This document shows positions 17,725 through 25,896 of a DNA stretch of 64,000 nt, piece by piece. The notes beneath the pieces are model-generated. The model was not told the origin of the DNA. It saw only the letters and a list, made by a program, of their open reading frames with translations, and made no database searches. The DNA is from Chryseobacterium artocarpi (GTDB taxonomy: Bacteria > Bacteroidota > Bacteroidia > Flavobacteriales > Weeksellaceae): assembly GCF_001684975.1 (NCBI RefSeq), contig NZ_MAYH01000012.1, forward strand, positions 186,001 through 250,000. Reading direction: 5' to 3'. A program made the translations under genes and the position numbers. Every line of letters starts with the position of its first letter. The stretch's first letter is position 1.

Positions 17725-19365
17725 TTATTTTCTATTAAAAAAGAAAGTTTTCCCGCCCTGAGTAAGCTTAAGCTGATTCTTTTCAGGAATAAAATCAAGC
17801 TTTATACCGGCTTTATCAAATGTAAACTGATCTTTTTCTGTAACTGTCAGAGGAAATTCAGCTTGATTGGAAGCCTGAGCGTATAACCCTTCATCTTTGA
17901 TAAATACTTTTACTCTCAGATCAATATCTTTAGACGAATAATCTCCTACATATTTTTCCAGTTGAGCTACAGGTATTTTAGCATTGTTAAATACAGGATA
18001 CTTATAATCTCTGTTGTGAATTAGATTCAGAAGAGCAATGTAAAATCTGTTATGAGCAAAGTTCTGCCCATTAATAGTAATGGCATAGGATAGCTGATCA
18101 TTAGGATCATAACCAAGCGTAGAATGACTTCCGGCAGTATCACCACCATGTCCGTAATAGATGATGTTGTAAAACGGCATTTTCATGATTCCTGTCCCGA
18201 AGAACTTTTCCTCTTTATTGGAAATCATCATGTCAAGGGTTTCTTTTTTTATAAATTTTCCATCGAATAAAGCATTGATAAAAACATTCAAATCTTTTGG
18301 AGTAGAAGTAATATCTCCTAACCCGATGCAGTTATGAAAATCAAAGTCTTTAACTTCTACCCAGCTGTCTTTTTTAAATTCATATGATTTAAAAATATTC
18401 TTAGGATTATCAAGAACAGAGAAAGTATCAGGCATCGTAACTTTGTCAAGAATATTTTCTTTTAAAATGACATGATAAGGTTTATTGTGTATTTTTTCCA
18501 GAATTCTACTTAATAAAAAGTAAGCAGAATTGGAATATCTTGTCTTTGCTCCTGGTTGAAAGCTTACTCCATTTTTTTTAATGGTATCAATAATGGCTTT
18601 ATCACCTACAGGTTTGTCGAATAACCAGTTATTGTCACCAGGTTTTCCTACATAATCAGTCAAACCACTGGTATGATTCAGCATATTTTTGATAGTGATT
18701 TTTTTAGCATTAGGAATTTCGGGATAGAATTTTGAAAGTTGATCAGACAGATTGAGTTTTCCTTTTTCAACTAGCTGAAGAAGCATAACTGCTGTGATCA
18801 TTTTACTGATAGAACCTATCTGGTATCCTGTGTTTTGATCATAGGTAACATTCGCGGGTAAAAGTTTCTGTCCAAAATTTCTTTTGTAAACCTCTGTTCC
18901 ATTTCTGAAAATAGATATACTTCCGATTTCCTGGTTGTTTTGAACCATATAATTTAAGAAATCATCGATCTTTTGAGTGTTAATAGCTTTTCCGTTGAGA
19001 TAAGGAATATTATCATCTTCGGACTTGATTTCTCTGTAAAGATTTAATTTTAATTTCTGTCCATTCTGGATAAAATCGCCTTCAAAATGATCGGTTTTGT
19101 AAACTCCTTTATAACCTGCATTGATACTTCCTATTTCAAAAGTAAGTTCATTGTTGTTGAAATCTGTTTTATCTACAGGAAATTCTCTGGAACTTTGCTT
19201 TGGGCTTGCTAATGTTGAAGTATAACCTTTCGCTTTTTTTGTTATTGTAATCACGAGAGGAAGTTTTGCAGATTGAGTATCCAGTTCACCGTTCCAGATT
19301 CCTTCAATTTGGGCGTAACAAAACTGTGCCAGGAAGACTAGCACCAATAATAATTTGATTTTCAT
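17725..19365 (-). CDS. Serine hydrolase of the beta-lactamase/PBP family
   Basis: A 546-aa secreted protein; signal peptide MKIKLLLVLVFLAQFCYA. An N-terminal domain of about 120 residues is followed by a class C beta-lactamase-like domain with SISK (SxxK, in GYQIGSISKMITAV), YSN (in KTRYSNSAYFLL) and HGG (in YYGHGGDTAGSH). A C-terminal beta domain follows. Such proteins are peptidases or esterases; beta-lactam resistance should not be assumed. It is the last gene of an operon with the Yip1-like and DUF2089 genes, 5 nt after the former. Confidence 0.85.
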   Translation of the reverse strand: MKIKLLLVLVFLAQFCYAQIEGIWNGELDTQSAKLPLVITITKKAKGYTSTLASPKQSSREFPVDKTDFNNNELTFEIGSINAGYKGVYKTDHFEGDFIQNGQKLKLNLYREIKSEDDNIPYLNGKAINTQKIDDFLNYMVQNNQEIGSISIFRNGTEVYKRNFGQKLLPANVTYDQNTGYQIGSISKMITAVMLLQLVEKGKLNLSDQLSKFYPEIPNAKKITIKNMLNHTSGLTDYVGKPGDNNWLFDKPVGDKAIIDTIKKNGVSFQPGAKTRYSNSAYFLLSRILEKIHNKPYHVILKENILDKVTMPDTFSVLDNPKNIFKSYEFKKDSWVEVKDFDFHNCIGLGDITSTPKDLNVFINALFDGKFIKKETLDMMISNKEEKFFGTGIMKMPFYNIIYYGHGGDTAGSHSTLGYDPNDQLSYAITINGQNFAHNRFYIALLNLIHNRDYKYPVFNNAKIPVAQLEKYVGDYSSKDIDLRVKVFIKDEGLYAQASNQAEFPLTVTEKDQFTFDKAGIKLDFIPEKNQLKLTQGGKTFFFNRK

Positions 19366-19370
19366 GGTAA

Positions 19371-19952
19371 TTAAATAATTTGATTAATTGTAAGTTGACA
19401 AACTAATGCACTCATCAGCGATACGATGCAGAAGAGTACAATATGCTGCCATTTTTTGATATTTGTTGCTGTTTTAAAGCCATTGTAATAGAGAGTCATA
19501 CTATAGATGAGTGTAGTAATCGTAACAACAGTAAGAGAGATCATGATCAGGAAATCTAACAGAGGGAGAGTTCCTGTGTGGTTAGACTGATACTGTATAA
19601 CATTTTTTCCCGCTTGCTTTAAAAATGGTATTTTCCCGATACCTTGGATAATAATCAGAAAGAGTTGAGATATTAAAACAGTGTTGACAATATCAATGAT
19701 TCTTGTTTTTCTGTTGAGAATTTTTCCCAATATAAAAAGAACTACAATGGCAACACCAAAGCTCAATAGAGTAGGAAGTGCTATATTTTTGAGCGTTGCA
19801 TTTTCAATATTATTGATCCTGTAAATACTTGTAAAAGTAGTATTTGTCCAATATCCCATAACTATAGATAGAATAATGGTTATCATTCCTGTGAGCAAGA
19901 GTAGTTTCTCATCAAACCTCTCAAACGGATTAAAAATTGTTTTCCAGTTCAT
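19371..19952 (-). CDS. Yip1-like membrane protein
   Basis: A 193-aa protein with five hydrophobic segments (about 17-37, 58-78, 92-110, 130-150, 168-190) and an N-terminal WKTIFNPFERFDEKL, the pattern of YIP1/DUF1282-type bacterial membrane proteins. Function unknown. Lies between a DUF2089 gene (11 nt upstream) and the serine hydrolase gene. Confidence 0.65.
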   Translation of the reverse strand: MNWKTIFNPFERFDEKLLLLTGMITIILSIVMGYWTNTTFTSIYRINNIENATLKNIALPTLLSFGVAIVVLFILGKILNRKTRIIDIVNTVLISQLFLIIIQGIGKIPFLKQAGKNVIQYQSNHTGTLPLLDFLIMISLTVVTITTLIYSMTLYYNGFKTATNIKKWQHIVLFCIVSLMSALVCQLTINQII

Positions 19953-19963
19953 ACATTGTGTTT

Positions 19964-20236
19964 TTACAGGTTATTTTTCAGTTGTTCTACTTTTGTAATC
20001 AGGTCATCCATCTTATTTCTCATGGTAGGATAAGATAAACCTGCCTGTTTTGCCATTTCTTTGATGCTTCCGCTGGAAAGAAAAAAATTAAGGACAAAAT
20101 CCTGTTCGTCACGATTCAGTTTAAGGAGAACGGGAAGTTCGTAATCTCCGCTTACCTCAGTTTTACAGCTGGGGCATTTCATTTGACTTACATTAAGAGT
20201 ATGGTCACAACTTGGGCAGATTATGGGTAACTTCAT
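19964..20236 (-). CDS. DUF2089 family zinc-ribbon/helix-turn-helix protein
   Basis: A 90-aa protein. The N terminus has two CxxC pairs (CPSCDHTLNVSQMKCPSCKT), a zinc ribbon; the rest (DEQDFVLNFFLSSGSIKEMAKQAGLSYPTMRNKMDDLI) is a helix-turn-helix, as in DUF2089 proteins. It is likely a DNA-binding regulator of its own operon with the Yip1-like and serine hydrolase genes. Confidence 0.85.
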   Translation of the reverse strand: MKLPIICPSCDHTLNVSQMKCPSCKTEVSGDYELPVLLKLNRDEQDFVLNFFLSSGSIKEMAKQAGLSYPTMRNKMDDLITKVEQLKNNL

Positions 20237-20362
20237 TGAATTTATTTTTTACGAAAGTAATGCTTTTTTTAATAAAGTTAAAAATTATTTTAATTTTATT
20301 AAAATTTTATTTTTAATAAGTATGATTTTTATCCTTGAAAATAGAAAAAACAGAACAGCTAT

Positions 20363-20392
20363 TTGTTCTTTATCTAAAAACAAATACTTTTG
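20363..20392 (+). promoter_or_regulatory. Bacteroidota promoter TTG-N19-TACTTTTG
   Basis: TTG at 20363-20365 and TACTTTTG at 20385-20392 with 19 nt between, the ideal housekeeping spacing, 16 nt before the ATG at 20409. Confidence 0.7.
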
Positions 20393-20408
20393 CCGAAAAC
20401 TAATAAAT

Positions 20409-21077
20409 ATGAGAAAAGCTTTTATGCTTCTTTTTGCATTGGCTTCATTGGCTGTGTATTCACAAATCAGTATTCCTGAATCTTCCGAAAAGGGAATTAT
20501 TATTACCCAAACTAATCAAACAATCCATTATAAAAAGCTGTCTTATACTAAAGGAAAAGTAACCTATATCAATTCTCAAAATGGGGAAGAGGAATTTCTG
20601 TACGATAATTCTGTGAAAGGAATTCAAGAGGAAGGAAAGACCGTTGTGGGAACTAAGCCTGCAGAAAACCTTACTGAAGCGGTAAAAAATCAAGAAACTC
20701 CTAATTTTACTTCCAAAAAAGACATCAAAAATTATCTAATTCAGAAAAAAGATCCACAATATATGAAAGGACGTACTCTTAATAATATTGGGACTGGTTT
20801 AGTAGTAGGAGGTGCAGCATGCTTTGTAATTGGAGGACTTTCTAATGTTTCCAAAGCTAATGATAATAATCTGAAAAATGGTGATTCAAAAGGATCCCCG
20901 ATTCCACTTATTATAGGATTTATTGGTGCCGGTGCCGGTGTTGTATTTAAATTGGTAGGACATTCACAGATGAAAGATGCAATGAATAATTACAGTACTG
21001 CTGATATAAAGAAATTTAAGCCAGACTATTATGTCCTTAATGATAGGAATGGAGTAGGACTGATGATGAAGTTTTAA
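20409..21077 (+). CDS. Secreted/membrane protein of unknown function
   Basis: The start is set to the ATG at 20409, just after a consensus promoter; the upstream in-frame start at 20223 overlaps the DUF2089 gene. The 222-aa product has a signal peptide (MRKAFMLLFALASLAVYS), a beta-rich domain to about residue 85, and two hydrophobic Gly-rich segments (IGTGLVVGGAACFVIGGL and PLIIGFIGAGAGVVFKLVG). It resembles proteins with a small secreted domain and glycine-zipper membrane segments. Family not recognised. Confidence 0.7.
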   Translation: MRKAFMLLFALASLAVYSQISIPESSEKGIIITQTNQTIHYKKLSYTKGKVTYINSQNGEEEFLYDNSVKGIQEEGKTVVGTKPAENLTEAVKNQETPNFTSKKDIKNYLIQKKDPQYMKGRTLNNIGTGLVVGGAACFVIGGLSNVSKANDNNLKNGDSKGSPIPLIIGFIGAGAGVVFKLVGHSQMKDAMNNYSTADIKKFKPDYYVLNDRNGVGLMMKF

Positions 21078-21113
21078 AGTAAAAAACAAAGCATTTTATT
21101 ATCTTAATTATTA

Positions 21114-21155
21114 TAAAAGCCACAAAAGTTTACGATTAAACTCTTGTGGCTTTAT
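21114..21155. terminator. Bidirectional terminator between the 20409 gene and tyrA
   Basis: AAAGCCACAAAAGTTTA-cgat-TAAACTCTTGTGGCTTT, one mismatch, between convergent genes. Confidence 0.85.
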
Positions 21156-21183
21156 ATATTTTAAACACAAGAAATCTCTTGTT

Positions 21184-22026
21184 TTATCTTAAAATTCCTC
21201 TGATTCTGTTGGCGTTGGTAATCAATTCTTCAAGGTATTCATAATTTTCTTTTTCTAAAGCAGACTTGAATTTTCTGAGCTGACTGATATGCTCATTCAG
21301 AACATCTAATACATTTTCCTTGTTCTGTTTAAAGATGGGTACCCACATTTCCGGATGTGATTTTGCAAGACGAACTGTACTGGAAAAACCGGAACTTGCA
21401 AGCTGGAAAATAGTTTCTTCCTCACGTTCTTTTTCCAATACGGTATTGGCAAGGGCGTAAGAAGTGATGTGGGAAATATGTGAAATATAAGCTGTATGGA
21501 TGTCATGATCCTCTGCATTCATGTAAATCATGTGCATATCAAGGGCATTGACAATTTTTTCGACCGTCTCCAATGCATCATCTGCAGATTCTTCTTTGTT
21601 GCAAATTACTCCGGCTTTCCCTGCAAAACTGTCTGCAATAGCAGATTTCGGTCCGTTGTTTTCTGTACCCCACATCGGGTGAAAAGCTACAAATCTTGAA
21701 CGTTTCGGATGATCTTTAACGGCTCCTACGATTCCAGCTTTTGTGGATCCTGCATCCATAACGGTCTGATGATCGGATATCAGATCCAACACATTCGGAA
21801 GTAATTTTCTTGCCGCATCTACCGGAATAGCAAGAATAATAAGATCTGCATATTTGACTCCCTGTTCCAAGTCTGCCTCCGCATCAATGATTTTTAGTTC
21901 TAAAGCATCACTGATATGCTGTTTATTATGATCAATTCCATAGATAAAGCTGGCAATGTTTTTCTGTCTTAATTTCAGTGCCATTGAACCCCCTATCAAT
22001 CCTACTCCTATAATACTTATTTTCAT
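21184..22026 (-). CDS. tyrA: Prephenate dehydrogenase
   Basis: Oxidatively decarboxylates prephenate to 4-hydroxyphenylpyruvate in tyrosine synthesis. The 280-aa protein starts with the Rossmann motif GVGLIGGSMAL, then VMDAGSTKAGI, FHPMWGTENNGPKSA and ISHISHITSYALAN with catalytic-region His residues. No chorismate mutase or ACT domain is fused, so tyrosine feedback must come by other means. A leader peptide with three Tyr codons and a terminator lie upstream (22047-22151), which supports attenuation by tyrosyl-tRNA supply. Confidence 0.9.
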   Translation of the reverse strand: MKISIIGVGLIGGSMALKLRQKNIASFIYGIDHNKQHISDALELKIIDAEADLEQGVKYADLIILAIPVDAARKLLPNVLDLISDHQTVMDAGSTKAGIVGAVKDHPKRSRFVAFHPMWGTENNGPKSAIADSFAGKAGVICNKEESADDALETVEKIVNALDMHMIYMNAEDHDIHTAYISHISHITSYALANTVLEKEREEETIFQLASSGFSSTVRLAKSHPEMWVPIFKQNKENVLDVLNEHISQLRKFKSALEKENYEYLEELITNANRIRGILR

Positions 22027-22046
22027 CTTTTAATTTTTTTAAATAA

Positions 22047-22073
22047 AAAAACCTCGTCCTAGGACGAGGTTTT
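22047..22073 (-). terminator. Attenuator terminator upstream of tyrA
   Basis: On the minus strand AAAACCTCGTCC-TA-GGACGAGGTTTTTTT, a perfect hairpin with a seven-T run 21 nt after the tyrA leader ORF stop and 20 nt before the tyrA ATG. Near-palindromic with flanking A run, so it could also act on the plus strand, but no plus-strand gene precedes it. Confidence 0.85.
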
Positions 22074-22094
22074 AAATTATGTTCATAAGAATCC

Positions 22095-22151
22095 CTATCC
22101 CAGATCTGAGTTAAAAATTCTATAATAATATGTTCCGTTGTTAAAATTCAC
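22095..22151 (-). CDS. tyrA leader peptide (attenuator)
   Basis: GTG-initiated 18-codon frame MNFNNGTYYYRIFNSDLG with three consecutive TAT (Tyr) codons and a nearby TTT. A perfect TAAATTTG -7 element ends 4 nt before the GTG, so the mRNA is probably leaderless. The arrangement leader / 21 nt / terminator / tyrA is that of ribosome-mediated attenuation. Its first three residues (MNF) and promoter spacing match the first ilv leader at 44998. Confidence 0.8.
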   Translation of the reverse strand: MNFNNGTYYYRIFNSDLG

Positions 22152-22155
22152 GAAG

Positions 22156-22163
22156 CAAATTTA
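22156..22163 (-). promoter_or_regulatory. -7 element TAAATTTG of the tyrA leader
   Basis: Exact TAnnTTTG on the minus strand, 4 nt before the leader GTG. No good TTG at -33. Confidence 0.65.
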
Positions 22164-22306
22164 TAAAATATTTTTTTAAGTTGAGAAATTTTATGATGCT
22201 TTCTTTGAATGAATAAAATTTCATTGATTGTAAATGCTTTAGTTCAAGATGCTAATAATAATTCTTTTCAGTATGTTGTAGCAATTCCAATGGGCTTTTT
22301 GAGATA

Positions 22307-23464
22307 TTATTCCATACCGGGATAGCTGATGCCTCCGGTTTTTGTTTCTTCCCAAATCTTTTTAAAATCCGGGATATTGTAATAATTATTTTTTTTGAAT
22401 TCTGCTTCATAGTTTTTGCCTTCCATATTACCGTTGAGAGTACTGAAAAAGGTATAATATATATTGCTGCTTTCCGTGATTTTAGTTGAATAATATGCCA
22501 ATTTACCCAGTATTTCAGCTTTTTTCTCGAAACTTTTATCAGAGAAGACCCAAGAGTTATTGTCTTTAGTTTCTTTAATGATCAGGTCGGAAATGGAATT
22601 TAAGTATTTCGTTTTATCGCCGGATGTAAGGTGCGCTATAACATCCATCACTTCTTTATTGAACACAATGTCACCTTTACACCTTACATTGAAGAAAACC
22701 TTTTCAAATTCGTCGGTATTGTTGTAATTATTTTCCAAAACAAAGCTTACCAGATCTTTATTTTTTACATAACCGAAGTTCTTTACCAATGTTTCAAGGA
22801 ATTGTTTGTCATGTAGCTTTAGCCATTCCAGGTCAACTTTGCTGTCATTGAAAAGATATTTATTTCGGGCAGTGAGGATTTGTAAATTATCATTACGTAT
22901 CTGTTGAAGATCAGGAATATCTTTCCATCTTGCTGCATTGATTTTTTCTCCTTCAACCTCAATTTCAATGGGTATATTTTCTAAAGCAGTCAGTTTTGGA
23001 TATAAGGTTTTATAATCTATAATGGTTGGTAAAGGATAAAAATAAGTAATCAGATTATATTTTTTGGAAATATAGATGTACTGGTTGTCTGCTGTAAATG
23101 GTTTGAAATTTAAATCTTTATCACATTTTTCATCCTGATTTATTTTCAAATAGGCTGTGGTGGATGCCGGATCAATTTTTCTATTAAATATTTCTTCTAT
23201 TTTCTTTATAAAGTCTTCGTTGCTTATGTTTTTGAAGCCATTTTGTTGTAAGTGAGTGGCTTCAATTTCTACTAAGGCATCGAGATCCTTCTTATCATAA
23301 TGATCAAAACTTCCATATTCCGGAGCCGCACCTGCCATTATTTGTTTTTCCAAAACAGTATTGAGCGTAGTATTTACCTTTTCAGGCTGAACTTCTTCCT
23401 TTTTTATTGTTTTATTACAGGCAGATAAGGTAAGTATGAATAATATGGTAATTATGTTTTTCAT
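22307..23464 (-). CDS. Lipoprotein of unknown function
   Basis: A 385-aa protein with a lipoprotein signal (MKNIITILFILTLSAC; Cys16 is the lipid site). The rest is charged and mostly helical, with no motif I recognise. Its position beside another orphan secreted gene and its low GC content suggest lineage-specific accessory content. Confidence 0.7.
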   Translation of the reverse strand: MKNIITILFILTLSACNKTIKKEEVQPEKVNTTLNTVLEKQIMAGAAPEYGSFDHYDKKDLDALVEIEATHLQQNGFKNISNEDFIKKIEEIFNRKIDPASTTAYLKINQDEKCDKDLNFKPFTADNQYIYISKKYNLITYFYPLPTIIDYKTLYPKLTALENIPIEIEVEGEKINAARWKDIPDLQQIRNDNLQILTARNKYLFNDSKVDLEWLKLHDKQFLETLVKNFGYVKNKDLVSFVLENNYNNTDEFEKVFFNVRCKGDIVFNKEVMDVIAHLTSGDKTKYLNSISDLIIKETKDNNSWVFSDKSFEKKAEILGKLAYYSTKITESSNIYYTFFSTLNGNMEGKNYEAEFKKNNYYNIPDFKKIWEETKTGGISYPGME

Positions 23465-23760
23465 GATGATAAATTTACTTAGATTTTATCCTACTTTTAT
23501 GTACATATTATTTTTTCTACTTTAGAAACTACCAGCCATTTATCTTTTCTTAAATTGATGTAGCCATCGAGATCTTGAATGTAATAAATAATTGTATTTT
23601 GAACTTATCCACTCTACATTTTTTGTATCTTAAATTTTCTTTAAGAATAAGAATCGCTTTTTCGGGAAGAGATTTCTGAAAATTTTATTTCAAACCCAAA
23701 GAAGTTTACTAGTTTTGTACAAAGAATTCAGTAAGCCTTTCAATACCTCAACACAATCCT

Positions 23761-24390
23761 ATGAAAAATAAATATCTGCAGGGAATTTTTATCCTGTTTA
23801 TAGCCATAAATTTTGCCTACGCAGGAAATCATCTTACATTTATTCCTCAAAATGATACGGTAAGAATCAAGGAAAGTCGTAATGAAGAAGATATTGAACC
23901 TAATGAATACCTGAAGGCTCGTTTAAAACCAATTCAGGCTAATTTTAAGAGAATCAATTCAATTACAAAATGGACTTCTATCAAAAAGAAATCTATCGAA
24001 GGAGAGTCTGCTGAAGGAGGTGAGGCTAGCTTTTACTATAAAAATAAAAGACTGGAAAAAATAATAGCAAGACATTACGGTGAAACGGGACAGGTTTTAA
24101 TAGAATACTATCTGTTAAACGGAAATCTATCTTTTGTCTTTGAAAAAGATTATAAGTATAACCGTCCGCTTTTCTATGATCAAAAGACCATGAAAGAAAA
24201 TAATGATACTGAATTTTTTGACTTTGAAAAATCAGAGATCACTGAAACAAGAAACTATTTTGAAAAAGGAAGTCTTATTCATATTGTCAATAGTCAGGAT
24301 TGTGGTGCACCGTTCAGTGGGCAATATATGAATGAGGAGGATAAAAGCATGAAGGATGATTTTAAAAGACTTTTGAAGCTGGAGAAGTAA
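23761..24390 (+). CDS. Secreted protein of unknown function
   Basis: A 209-aa protein with signal peptide (GIFILFIAINFAYA), followed by a domain with short repeated beta motifs (FYYKNKRLEKIIARHYGETG, IEYYLLNGNLSFVFEKDY) like those in many small Bacteroidota secreted proteins that respond to cell-surface conditions. Family not identified. Confidence 0.65.
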   Translation: MKNKYLQGIFILFIAINFAYAGNHLTFIPQNDTVRIKESRNEEDIEPNEYLKARLKPIQANFKRINSITKWTSIKKKSIEGESAEGGEASFYYKNKRLEKIIARHYGETGQVLIEYYLLNGNLSFVFEKDYKYNRPLFYDQKTMKENNDTEFFDFEKSEITETRNYFEKGSLIHIVNSQDCGAPFSGQYMNEEDKSMKDDFKRLLKLEK

Positions 24391-24757
24391 GATAATTAAC
24401 AAAGTAAATAATCTGCTGAATCAGTAAAATCAGCGAGAGATATTATATCTAAAGTTAAAAATCTAAGCAGGCTATATTCACTGAGTTTCATTATTAACGC
24501 AATGTCCGTTATGATTTTATAATTGTGTAGATTATTCTTTAAGATCACCAAGGCGTTTCACTCAGCAACGATCATTTTTTTGTTAACTAAACAGTCTTAG
24601 CTGAATGCAATGCCATTGCGCCCAAAAAAACTTCATTTCCATGATGCTTTTCTGTTGAATCTTAGCGTTTAAGAATTTGCAGGATTTATGTAATCAAAGA
24701 TTTTAAACTTGGTTAAAGAATTATAAATAAGAGTAAGGAATTGATCTCTGCTAGTTT
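24391..24757. other. Intergenic region
   Basis: No ORF or RNA gene seen. Contains an atctgctgaatcag...atcagcgagag repeat remnant at 24411-24445 like those at 2778 and 38941. Confidence 0.4.
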
Positions 24758-25294
24758 TTATTTACTATTTCGGATGATATTCAAACGCTCTTCAACCTCC
24801 TTGATTTTACCAATCCAATAGTTAATTCCTTCCTGATTAGTTACCGTTTGCTTAAAAGCATTTTGGCTGATAGCCCATAGTTTGGGACCATTTTTTTGAT
24901 ACTCAATCTCGCGTTCCCTTTTTGTTTCAGGCTCTACACGGTATCTCCAGAACACCAATGAATGCATATACTGCGAGCGAATTTTTTCAAAATATTTAAT
25001 AATGGCTTCCCGGTCTTGGGGAATATATCCGGGACCTGAGCATCCGCAAGAGTGAAAAGTAATTCCTACTTTATAAAGATTTTTAATGTGCGCCCATTGC
25101 TTATGATCGTTTTTTGCCGGAGATTCAAAATCCAGTCCCATGTTTGCCATCAGTTCTCCACATTCAGGACATTTGGCTTCTACAGAAACTTGAGCATGTT
25201 TGTCAACATCTCTTAAAACTTTACGTTTAAAAGTTTTCTGGCAGTTAAAACAGGCATAATGACCTTTGTAAACCATCATGGCATATCGGCACAT
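24758..25294 (-). CDS. Zinc-ribbon protein of unknown function
   Basis: A 178-aa protein with cysteine pairs CFNCQKTF (residues about 15-22) and CPECGELM (about 42-49), forming a likely four-Cys zinc ribbon, plus a HSCGCSGPG cluster near residue 82. The C-terminal half is charged and helical. It follows the 25318 gene by 23 nt on the same strand; the two are probably co-transcribed. Confidence 0.65.
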   Translation of the reverse strand: MCRYAMMVYKGHYACFNCQKTFKRKVLRDVDKHAQVSVEAKCPECGELMANMGLDFESPAKNDHKQWAHIKNLYKVGITFHSCGCSGPGYIPQDREAIIKYFEKIRSQYMHSLVFWRYRVEPETKREREIEYQKNGPKLWAISQNAFKQTVTNQEGINYWIGKIKEVEERLNIIRNSK

Positions 25295-25317
25295 AGTATA
25301 ATCTTTTGTTTTTGTGG

Positions 25318-25809
25318 TTATTTTTTGTTTACCTCTTCATTATAGTTGATTCCCATCAGGCTGCTGGCGCTTCTAGGGTCATAGACAGACCATATTTCTC
25401 CCCATGGGAAACTGAAAGTACACCTTGGGTAAGGCGTTTTCGTTTTTCGGGTTGGTGGTATTCCTAGAGCTGAAGTCAGGAACTTATTATTTCTGTAAAA
25501 TACCTGCATTTCCTTTTCCTCACTCCATTCATTCCAGTTCTTGGCATCGGTGCTTTCCCGTGTATTCATATGGATACTGTGAAGTTGGTTCTCCCAAAAG
25601 CACAATTGAAAATGAACCTGATAACCTAGGATATCTATATGATGGAAGTAGTACCAGAAATATCCGGTCTTTACATCCCACATATTATAATACTTTTCTT
25701 TATAAAAATCAGTTTCCTGAAGCTGGCTGAGCAGCATTCCCTTATAAAGATTGGTATTGAAGGTTTCCAGTTTTATGGCACCGTTTTCATGATTAATCAA
25801 CATATCCAA
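25318..25809 (-). CDS. Hypothetical protein (163 aa)
   Basis: An aromatic-rich cytoplasmic protein (many Trp and Tyr, for example WDVKTGYFWYYFHHI) with no signal peptide or recognised motif. A likely start is the ATG at 25809 or 25803. It may be co-expressed with the zinc-ribbon gene that follows. Confidence 0.6.
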   Translation of the reverse strand: MDMLINHENGAIKLETFNTNLYKGMLLSQLQETDFYKEKYYNMWDVKTGYFWYYFHHIDILGYQVHFQLCFWENQLHSIHMNTRESTDAKNWNEWSEEKEMQVFYRNNKFLTSALGIPPTRKTKTPYPRCTFSFPWGEIWSVYDPRSASSLMGINYNEEVNKK

Positions 25810-25896
25810 AAAAATGAAGCTATAAATATATACGTTTTTTCTTTACAGACAACGAATAATATTCATAGCTTCAAATAGAAATAGAAAATATCTGTG

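Noticed and set aside
20223..20408. 62-residue N-terminal extension of the 20409 gene
   Set aside because: It includes a TTG-N19-TAnnTTTG promoter and overlaps the DUF2089 start; the signal peptide begins at 20409.
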